Of a stretch of 28,253 nt of DNA, positions 22,539 through 28,253 are shown in pieces. The stretch's first letter is position 1; every line of letters begins with the position of its first letter. Position numbers and translations under genes: made by a program. Below the pieces are notes generated by a model, which did not search any database, was not told where the DNA came from, and saw nothing but the letters and a program-made list of their open reading frames with translations. The stretch is taken from the NCBI GenBank assembly GCA_964597035.1, contig CAZQWM010000029.1, positions 1-28,253 on the forward strand, written 5' to 3'. The DNA comes from Fen-1362 sp964597035 (GTDB lineage Bacteria; Planctomycetota; Phycisphaerae; Sedimentisphaerales; Anaerobacaceae).

Positions 22539-23639
22539 ATGCGTGATTTCAGCAAGGCAAAACGGGTAGTAATAAAAATCGGGACAAACGTTCTGACAAA
22601 GGGCGACAGCATCGACTGTGATTATGTAGGACGTGTGGCCGGACAAGTAAACGCACTCCTAAAAACAGGCAGGCAGGTTGTAATCGTTACGTCGGGCGCA
22701 ATCGGAATGGGCTGCGGGAAGCTGTCGATTGACAAAAGACCAAAAGAAACAAGGATGCAGCAGGCATGCGCGGCGATAGGCCAGCCGTTGTTGATGGCGG
22801 AGTATCGAAAGTCGTTCGAACAGTTCGGAGTTACCGTGGCCCAGGTGCTGCTGACGGCTGAAGTGCTCAACAACCGCAAGACCTATCTGAACCTGCGCAA
22901 TTCAATTGAAACACTCTTAAAGCTCGGCGCAGTGCCGGTGCTTAACGAAAACGACAGCATTGCAACCGACGAAATTGGCACGGCTTTCGGCGACAACGAC
23001 CGGCTAAGCGCGCTGGTCGCGAGCAAGATTGACGCAGACCTGCTGATAATACTAACCGATATCGATGCTCTTTATGACAAGGACCCGCGCAAGAGCAGCG
23101 ACGCAAAACCCATCGAGACAGTATTTGAGATTGACGGGCATATCGCAAGAAATGCTGGGGGCAAGGGCAGCAAGTTCAGCACGGGCGGAATGAAGGCCAA
23201 AATTGAAGCCGCCAAAATAGCAGCAAATGCCGGCTGCCGGATAGTGCTGGCTAACGGCAGGACGGAAAAAGTTATTGAGCGAATCATCACTGGTGAACCT
23301 ATCGGGACTTTGTTTTTACCCAAACGAAAACTAAGCAATCGTGAAAGATGGATTTTGAACAGCACACCGAAGGGCACGATAAGTATCGACGAAGGTGCGA
23401 TTCGAGCGCTGAAGAACCGCAAGAGTCTGCTGCCGAGCGGAATAAAATCAGTTGAAGGCAAATTCGAAGCGGGCGACATCGTCTGGTTAAACGACCAGGC
23501 CAAGGCCGTGACTAATTTCAGCAGCGCCGAACTTCAAACCCTTGCCGGCAAACACACGACTGAAATCCGCAAACTCTTAGGCGCTAAACGTCGCGACGTC
23601 GTCGCGATACCGGAAGATATTGTGTTCGTGGATTACTGA
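22539..23639 (+). CDS. proB: glutamate 5-kinase with PUA domain
   Basis: First enzyme of proline synthesis: phosphorylates glutamate to gamma-glutamyl phosphate; usually feedback-inhibited by proline. 366 residues, the size of E. coli ProB (367). Amino-acid-kinase domain about 7-255 with VVIKIGTNVLT, VTSGAIGMG, VLNENDSIATDEIGTAFGDNDRLSALVASKI, ILTDIDALYDKDP and STGGMKAKIEAAKIA; a C-terminal PUA domain follows, about 272-350. ATG 22539 is chosen over ATG 22530 because the promoter predicts transcription to start there. It is not linked to proA in an operon. A hairpin repeat begins one base after the stop and may act as terminator. Confidence 0.96.
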   Translation: MRDFSKAKRVVIKIGTNVLTKGDSIDCDYVGRVAGQVNALLKTGRQVVIVTSGAIGMGCGKLSIDKRPKETRMQQACAAIGQPLLMAEYRKSFEQFGVTVAQVLLTAEVLNNRKTYLNLRNSIETLLKLGAVPVLNENDSIATDEIGTAFGDNDRLSALVASKIDADLLIILTDIDALYDKDPRKSSDAKPIETVFEIDGHIARNAGGKGSKFSTGGMKAKIEAAKIAANAGCRIVLANGRTEKVIERIITGEPIGTLFLPKRKLSNRERWILNSTPKGTISIDEGAIRALKNRKSLLPSGIKSVEGKFEAGDIVWLNDQAKAVTNFSSAELQTLAGKHTTEIRKLLGAKRRDVVAIPEDIVFVDY

Positions 23640-23640
23640 T

Positions 23641-23721
23641 TTTTCGCCACTAAGACACAAAGACACGAAGAAGAAAGTAAAAATTAAAAAAACTTAGTGC
23701 CTTAGTGACTTTGTGGCAAAA
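23641..23721. repeat. imperfect inverted repeat built from CACNAAGN units
   Basis: Left arm 23641-23670 and right arm 23693-23721 are imperfect reverse complements. Each arm contains three copies of an 8-base unit CACNAAGN; the mismatches between arms fall mainly at the N positions. The AT-rich loop is about 22 bases. It starts directly after the proB stop and ends just before the ribosome site of the next mini-gene. Possible uses are a terminator for proB or a mobile miniature element. Confidence 0.65.
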
Positions 23722-23739
23722 AGGAGACGAGGATAAGTC

Positions 23740-23799
23740 GTGATAAGGTTCAAGTGCATTTATTGCGGCGGGCAACGGCCAGATGCGAAGCTCAATTAA
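23740..23799 (+). CDS. 19-residue zinc-ribbon-like mini-ORF, possible leader peptide or gene remnant
   Basis: GTG 23740 with GAGG 7 bases upstream opens a frame of 19 codons encoding I-R-F-K-C-I-Y-C-G-G-Q, ending at TAA 23797. The C-x-x-C-G start is typical of the N-terminal zinc ribbons on many planctomycete proteins. The stop overlaps the start of the following methyltransferase-family gene (ATG 23783) by 17 bases in another frame. It may be a leader peptide that couples translation, or the decayed 5' end of a zinc-ribbon gene. I cannot tell which. Confidence 0.35.
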   Translation: MIRFKCIYCGGQRPDAKLN

Positions 23800-24794
23800 C
23801 TACATTCTGACTCAAGTGAAGGATGGGAGGTTATACGTTCTCGGATTGTTGTTTTTCCCCGGTTTTGCGCTATGTCTTTATCACGTTTTTACGCGGAGAG
23901 AAAAAACCTGGCCTGAGAAGTGGATTATGTTGTTCTTCGCGGTGCTGACAAATGCCNNNNNNNNNNNNNNNNNNNNNNNNNNNNNNNNNNNNNNNNNNNN
24001 NNNNNNNNNNNNNNNNNNNNNNNNNNNNNNNNNNNNNNNNNNNNNNNNNNNNNNNNGGATATATGGAACACATTGACCAGATAAGAAAACAGGGCAACTG
24101 GCTCTTCAGGTGGAGAAGCTTTCTGCCGCTGGTCATTATTCCATTGTTCATTATAAGCTTGCGGCATTCCACCTATCCCGAGGGCAGTCACCTGCTCGAC
24201 CGGGCGTGGGAGTTGTTCTGTTTCGCAATCTCACTATCGGGGCTGGGAATAAGAATATACACAGTAGGACACGTCCCCGCGGGAACATCAGGGAGAACAA
24301 CCAGCAGGCCCAAGGCCCAAGAGCTGAATACCACTGGAATATACTCCATTGTCAGACACCCTCTTTATCTGGGAAATTTCGTAATATGGGTGGGAGTCGT
24401 TTTATTTCCCCGTTCCATCCTGCTGGCGGCATTTTGTTTCCTTGCATTTTTCCTGTATTACGAAAGGATAATTATCGCGGAAGAGACGTTTCTTTCAGAG
24501 AAGTTCGGAGCAGTCTTTACACAATGGGCCGAAAAAACACCGATGTTTATTCCAAAATTCAAACTTTGGTGTAGACCCACCCATCCATTTTCGTGGCGGG
24601 TCGTCCTGGCTCGTGAATATCCGGGATTTTTTGCTATAGCAGCTTCGCTCACCGCCATCGAGGTGCTTAGCGACCGGTTTTCCGAAGGCAAGTGGCAAAT
24701 CGACTGGCTGTGGGCAACAATATTCCTCGCCGGTTTGCTGGTGTTTTTGATACTCCGAACGCTCAAGAAGATGCGAATAATCGGTCGTTCCTGA
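23783..24794 (+). CDS. isoprenylcysteine/phospholipid methyltransferase-family membrane protein, interrupted by assembly gap
   Basis: Integral membrane methyltransferase of the ICMT/PEMT-like family, read in two parts. 23783-23956 gives 58 residues with two hydrophobic segments. After the N run, 24057-24794 gives 245 residues including the family signature TTGIYSIVRHPLYLGNF, then YYERIIIAEETFLSEKFG, followed by two further membrane helices. The two parts are in different frames if the 100 N are taken literally, so the gap has another true size; two separate genes cannot be excluded but are unlikely. The segment GTSGRTTSRPKAQELNTTG before the signature resembles lipid A phosphate methyltransferases such as Leptospira LmtA (memory only). 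ATG 23783 lacks a good ribosome site. A paralogous family member follows at 24890. Confidence 0.75.
23957..24056. other. scaffold gap of 100 N
   Basis: Exactly 100 undetermined bases, the usual placeholder for a gap of unknown length. It splits the methyltransferase-family gene and changes its apparent frame. Distances across this point should not be trusted. Confidence 0.99.
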
Positions 24795-24889
24795 AAGCTG
24801 ATTTCCCAAATAAGCAGATGACTCTGCATTAAAACGTGCTGCGAATTAAAGGCCAATTACTTCATTAAACAAAAGACTAAAACGAGAAT

Positions 24890-25516
24890 ATGCCGTTGGA
24901 AAAAAAGTCCTTCATATTCAGAATCGCTGCTTCACGCGTAGTCGTATCGAGAATTTTAGGTGTTCTCATCGTGCTGCTGGCACTTTTCACCGGGCACTCC
25001 TTCGGCCAGAATAGCTTTGCCGACATACTTCTTGAAATAACCGGGCTGTTTCTGCTTACCGCGTGCAGCGTGGGGCGACTATGGGCGCTGATATATATAA
25101 GCGGGTACAAAACACGTGAGCTTATTACTGACGGCCCCTACTCGATAGTCCGCAATCCCTTATATCTTTTCAGCTTAATAGGCGCAATAGGAATCGGATT
25201 GGCATCCGAAAACTTGCTGATACTGGCGGTACTGTTCATTTTTTATCTGTTCTACTACCCTTTTACCATTATTGCCGAGGAGAATACCCTTACGGAAAAG
25301 TTCGGACAGGCATACATTGACTATGCAAAACGCACGCCGCGGTTTTTGCCAAAGTTTTCACTCTACAAGAAACCCGGGCCATACCAGATAAACGCCGATA
25401 CCTTTGTGCGGAATCTCGCCGACGGAATGTGGTTTGTCTGGATATTCATACTCTTTCACTTCATCGAAATGCTTCAGGAGGCAGGAGTTCTTCCCGTGCT
25501 TCTGAAGGTACCGTAA
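24890..25516 (+). CDS. isoprenylcysteine carboxyl methyltransferase-family membrane protein (second paralogue)
   Basis: 208-residue integral membrane protein. Helices lie at about 20-37 (VSRILGVLIVLLALFTGH), 45-62, 92-125 (as a re-entrant pair) and 178-200. The SAM-binding signature ITDGPYSIVRNPLYLFSL is followed by YPFTIIAEENTLTEKFGQAYIDYAKRTPRFLPK, as in ICMT/PEMT-like enzymes that methylate membrane lipids or lipid-linked groups. It shares the same R-x-P-L-Y-L and AEE-x-x-L-x-E-K-F-G elements with the preceding gene but is shorter and clearly diverged. ATG 24890 is 95 bases after that gene; the ribosome site is poor. The acceptor substrate is unknown. It ends convergently 35 bases from nifS with no clear terminator. 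Confidence 0.85.
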   Translation: MPLEKKSFIFRIAASRVVVSRILGVLIVLLALFTGHSFGQNSFADILLEITGLFLLTACSVGRLWALIYISGYKTRELITDGPYSIVRNPLYLFSLIGAIGIGLASENLLILAVLFIFYLFYYPFTIIAEENTLTEKFGQAYIDYAKRTPRFLPKFSLYKKPGPYQINADTFVRNLADGMWFVWIFILFHFIEMLQEAGVLPVLLKVP

Positions 25517-25551
25517 GGTTATTTTCAGCGATGAATCGGCAAACCCTACAT

Positions 25552-26709
25552 TCAGCGAACAACAAAAGGCGAGAGTTCGCGGAGGCGGCTGATAATAGGA
25601 GGGATTTTTTCGATGGCGTAGTCAATCTCTTGTTCGGTGTTATACCGGCTCAAGCTAAAGCGAATCGAGCCGTGCGCGGCAGTAAAGGGGACGCCCATAG
25701 CACGCAGGACGTGGCTTGGCTCGAGCGAGCCGGACGTGCAGGCCGAGCCGGAGCTTGCACAGATACCGAATTTGTCGAGCATAAGCAAAATTGCTTCGCC
25801 CTCGATATATTCGAAGCTGATATTGGCTGTGTTGGGCAGGCGGTTCTTTGTATCGCCGTTGACCATACAATCGGGGCATTTTTCGAGAATCGCTTTTTCG
25901 AGCTTGTCTCGCAGATTTTTGACTCTGCTATTTTCCTCGTCGAAGTTTTGCATCGCCAGCTCGCAGGCCTTTCCAAGGCCGATGATGCCGGGGACGTTTT
26001 CGGTGCCGGCCCGTCGGCCGCCTTCCTGATGACCACCGACTATAAAAGGAGCCAGGCGAGTCCCTTTGCGAACGTATAGCACGCCTATTCCCTTGGGAGC
26101 GTGCAGCTTGTGACCTGATACGCTCAAAAGGGCAATGTTACTCTTTGCCAAATCGATTTTGATTTTCCCCACGGCCTGAACGGCATCGGTATGAAAAACA
26201 ATGCCTCTGTCTGTAACCAATTCGGCGATTTGCTCTATGGGAAAAATCACGCCTGTTTCGTTGTTGGCATACATCATCGTAACAAGCGCGGTATTGTCAT
26301 CGAGTTGTTCTTCAAGCTCAGCCAAATCAAGCCGGCCCTTTTTATCCACGCCAAGCTCAACGATTGTGTAGCCCTGGTTTTCAAGCTCTCGGCAGACCGA
26401 CAAGACAGCCGGATGCTCCACCCGTGTTGCGATGATTTTTCGCCGATTCGGATAAGCAGCGAGAGTTCCTTTGATGGCCGTATTGTCGCTTTCGGTTCCG
26501 CAGCCGGTGAACATGACCTCTGTCGGGTCACAGCCGAGAAGTGCCGCGACCTTTTCTCGCGCCTCTCGGATTTTTATGCCGACCTGTCCGCCGAATGTGT
26601 GCATACTCGAAGGGTTGCCGTAAAGCTCGCAGAAATACGGCTGAATCTCTTCGAGCACCTCATCGGCTACCTTTGTGGTCGCATTATTGTCGAAATAAAC
26701 CACTTTCAT
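25552..26709 (-). CDS. nifS: cysteine desulfurase, NifS type
   Basis: PLP-dependent enzyme that takes sulfur from cysteine as a persulfide for Fe-S cluster assembly. 385 residues, the size of A. vinelandii NifS. It shows YFDNNATTKV at the N-terminus, HTDAVQAVGK, the PLP lysine K201 in SGHKLHAPKG, GTENVPGIIGLG and the catalytic cysteine C324 in CASSGSACTSGSLEPSHVL. AGGGG lies upstream of ATG 26709. It starts 3 bases after the nifU stop, so both are co-translated. No nitrogenase genes are visible; in many anaerobes this NIF pair is the general Fe-S system. Confidence 0.96.
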   Translation of the reverse strand: MKVVYFDNNATTKVADEVLEEIQPYFCELYGNPSSMHTFGGQVGIKIREAREKVAALLGCDPTEVMFTGCGTESDNTAIKGTLAAYPNRRKIIATRVEHPAVLSVCRELENQGYTIVELGVDKKGRLDLAELEEQLDDNTALVTMMYANNETGVIFPIEQIAELVTDRGIVFHTDAVQAVGKIKIDLAKSNIALLSVSGHKLHAPKGIGVLYVRKGTRLAPFIVGGHQEGGRRAGTENVPGIIGLGKACELAMQNFDEENSRVKNLRDKLEKAILEKCPDCMVNGDTKNRLPNTANISFEYIEGEAILLMLDKFGICASSGSACTSGSLEPSHVLRAMGVPFTAAHGSIRFSLSRYNTEQEIDYAIEKIPPIISRLRELSPFVVR

Positions 26710-26712
26710 CGA

Positions 26713-27594
26713 TTAACCCCTGTGATGGTGCGGCTGCTGGGCCGAGTCTTTATCCTCTTCAACATAAAGCTCGGGACTGACAAACTCTCGCAGCTTGGCT
26801 TCAACCACATCCTTTAACGTAAATTCGGTTAGCAGGCACTGTGCGCACATACCGCGGAAGCCGACTATCACTTTGTTACCATCGACATCAATCAATTCGA
26901 TATTACCGCCGTGCGCCCGCAGGGCGGGCCGAATTTCCTCGTTTATTGTCTGCTGAACAAGTTGTATTTTCTGAATATTGGTCAGCTTGCGTCCCTTTTT
27001 GGGTATGGTCACCACCGGCTCTTTTGCTTTTTCACCCTGAACGCGTTCGATAATTTTCTCTATTTCGCCTTTGCAGCCGCCGCAGCCGCCGCCCGCCTTG
27101 CAGTAATTAGTAACCTGCTCAACAGTAGTCAGGTCATTTTCACGAATGACACGTTCAATTTCGTTTTCAGTAACACCGAAACAGGTGCAGACAACTTTCC
27201 CTTCAAGCTCATGTTTTTTCTTTCCGCCGGTTCGATAGTTTTCTATTGCCGCTTCCAGCGCTTCTCTACCCATAACCGAGCAGTGCATTTTCTGCTCAGG
27301 CAGTCCACCGAGATACTCGGCAATATCCTTGTTGGTTACTTTCGCCGCCTCTTCGAGGTTTTTGCCCTTAATCATTTCCGTCAAAACCGACGAGGTGGCT
27401 ATCGCGCTTGCACAGCCGAAGGTCTTGAATTTTGCGTCTTTGATCCTGCCGTCTTTATCGAGCTTAAAGGTCAGCTTGAGTGCATCTCCGCACGCCAAGG
27501 AACCCACCTCGCCCGTACCGTCGGCATCTTCAATCTCGCCGACGTTGCGAGGATTGAAAAAGTGGTCTCTGACCTTGTCCGTATATTCCCACAT
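26713..27594 (-). CDS. nifU: Fe-S cluster scaffold protein NifU, three-domain form
   Basis: Scaffold on which Fe-S clusters are built from NifS-derived sulfur. 293 residues with all three NifU modules: IscU-like domain 1-125 (C35 in LACGD, C61 in FGCASA, C105 in MHCSVM), a BFD-type [2Fe-2S] domain (C136 and C138 in VCTCFG, C171 and C174 in GGCGGC), and a C-terminal Nfu domain with C250-x-x-C253 in GMCAQC. A His-rich tail (PHHHRG) ends the protein. ATG 27594 has AGGGA about 8 bases upstream, overlapping the metY end. It lies 5 bases after metY and 3 before nifS. All cluster ligands are present, so it should be active. Confidence 0.96.
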   Translation of the reverse strand: MWEYTDKVRDHFFNPRNVGEIEDADGTGEVGSLACGDALKLTFKLDKDGRIKDAKFKTFGCASAIATSSVLTEMIKGKNLEEAAKVTNKDIAEYLGGLPEQKMHCSVMGREALEAAIENYRTGGKKKHELEGKVVCTCFGVTENEIERVIRENDLTTVEQVTNYCKAGGGCGGCKGEIEKIIERVQGEKAKEPVVTIPKKGRKLTNIQKIQLVQQTINEEIRPALRAHGGNIELIDVDGNKVIVGFRGMCAQCLLTEFTLKDVVEAKLREFVSPELYVEEDKDSAQQPHHHRG

Positions 27595-27599
27595 AAACG

Positions 27600-28253
27600 T
27601 TATCCCTGGCTTGCCTTTAGTGCCTGCTCAAAGTCAGCTATTATATCATCAATATGCTCGGTTCCAACCGAGACTCGAACATAATCCGGAGTAACCCCCG
27701 CAGCAAGCTGCTCGGCCTCGCTTAGCTGCTGATGTGTTGTGCTGGCAGGATGTATCACTAAGGTCTTGCTGTCGCCGATATTGGCGAGGTGACTTGCAAG
27801 TTTGACGGCGTCTATGAACTTTATCCCCGCTTCCCTGCCGCCTTTGATGCCGAAGCCGAGAATAGCCCCCTGGCCGTCAGGCAGGTACTTGCGAGCCAGC
27901 TCATAATCAGGATGAGATTTTAGTCCCGGATAGTTCACCCAGCTAACAAGCTTGTGACTTTCGAGCCGTTGGGCGAGTTTCAAAGCATTTTCGCTGTGCC
28001 GAGGCATACGCAGGTGGAGCGTTTCGAGTCCCTGTAAAAACAGGAACGCATTAAAGGGTGACATACACGAGCCCATATCCCGCAGAAATTGCGTTCTTGC
28101 TTTGATGATATATGCCAGATTGCCGAAGTTTTCGACGTATTTGACACCGTGATAACTCGGGTCCGGCTCGGTAAGCTCTGGGTATCTGCCGTTGGACCAG
28201 TCGAAATTTCCGGAATCCACTATTGCGCCGCCGATGCTGGTGCCGTGGCCTCC
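27600..28253 (-). CDS. metY: O-acetylhomoserine sulfhydrylase (C-terminal part; start outside window)
   Basis: PLP enzyme of the Cys/Met metabolism family that makes homocysteine from O-acetylhomoserine and sulfide. The frame is open to the last base of the window, so only the C-terminal 217 residues are present, about half the normal 430. They begin with GGHGTSIGGAIVDSGNFDW, which follows the PLP-lysine region, and continue with FNAFLFLQGLETLHLRMPRH, VIHPASTTHQQL and VRVSVGTEHIDDIIADFEQAL, all characteristic of MetY. The PLP lysine itself lies beyond the edge. It is first (of those visible) in a tight operon with nifU and nifS, combining sulfide assimilation and Fe-S sulfur use. Promoter not visible. 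Confidence 0.93.
   Translation of the reverse strand, partial: GGHGTSIGGAIVDSGNFDWSNGRYPELTEPDPSYHGVKYVENFGNLAYIIKARTQFLRDMGSCMSPFNAFLFLQGLETLHLRMPRHSENALKLAQRLESHKLVSWVNYPGLKSHPDYELARKYLPDGQGAILGFGIKGGREAGIKFIDAVKLASHLANIGDSKTLVIHPASTTHQQLSEAEQLAAGVTPDYVRVSVGTEHIDDIIADFEQALKASQG

Noticed and set aside
25552..27594. nifU/nifS as evidence for nitrogen fixation
   Set aside because: No nitrogenase or other nif genes are visible; NIF-type assembly serves general Fe-S needs in many anaerobes.
26911..27684. Plus-strand open frame of 257 codons across nifU
   Set aside because: Opposite strand of a gene whose cluster-binding cysteines are all intact; the translation is Phe/Ala-rich shadow sequence.

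Overview
The window looks like a metagenome-assembled scaffold from a planctomycete of the Phycisphaerae type. This is an inference from gene content and style, not from a marker-gene tree. Support comes from tandem ClpP genes, a large PilX-like secretion protein, a mre/mrd cluster beside a shortened dcw cluster, a three-domain NifU, frequent GTG and TTG starts, and repeat-laden intergenic spacers. A run of exactly 100 N (23957-24056) is a scaffold gap of conventional length, so the true distance there is unknown.

Layout. 1-1856 (+): two ClpP protease subunits (the first cut by the window edge) and a coiled-coil envelope protein. 1930-4997 (-): three pilin-like genes in PilV-PilW-PilX order. 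5194-8915 (+): an orphan beta-class DNA methyltransferase overlapping lnt (apolipoprotein N-acyltransferase), then a HEAT-repeat lipoprotein. 8975-15012 (+): an elongation cluster with a membrane coiled-coil protein, a 52-residue membrane protein, mreB, mreC, mreD and a PBP2 transpeptidase. 15026-19621 (-): a dcw fragment, mraZ, a 68-residue unknown gene, rsmH, a LysM protein, an FtsL-like protein and ftsI, running convergently into the elongation cluster. 19929-19999 (-): tRNA-Gly(TCC) with its own strong promoter. 20095-23639: proA and proB (+) separated by a secreted esterase gene (-). 23740-25516 (+): a 19-codon zinc-ribbon-like mini-ORF and two isoprenylcysteine-methyltransferase-family membrane proteins, the first broken by the N gap. 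25552-28253 (-): metY (cut by the window edge), nifU and nifS in one tight operon.

Together the genes describe a cell with a peptidoglycan wall and both elongation (MreBCD/PBP2) and division (FtsL/FtsI) synthases, lipoprotein maturation, a type IV pilus or type II secretion apparatus, ClpP proteolysis, proline synthesis and NIF-type Fe-S assembly. Most genes are housekeeping. The least explained parts are the two small genes and the coiled-coil and LysM proteins woven into the wall clusters, the three families of intergenic repeats, and a proB promoter that appears to give a leaderless mRNA. I saw no CRISPR array, rRNA, phage or complete insertion sequence.
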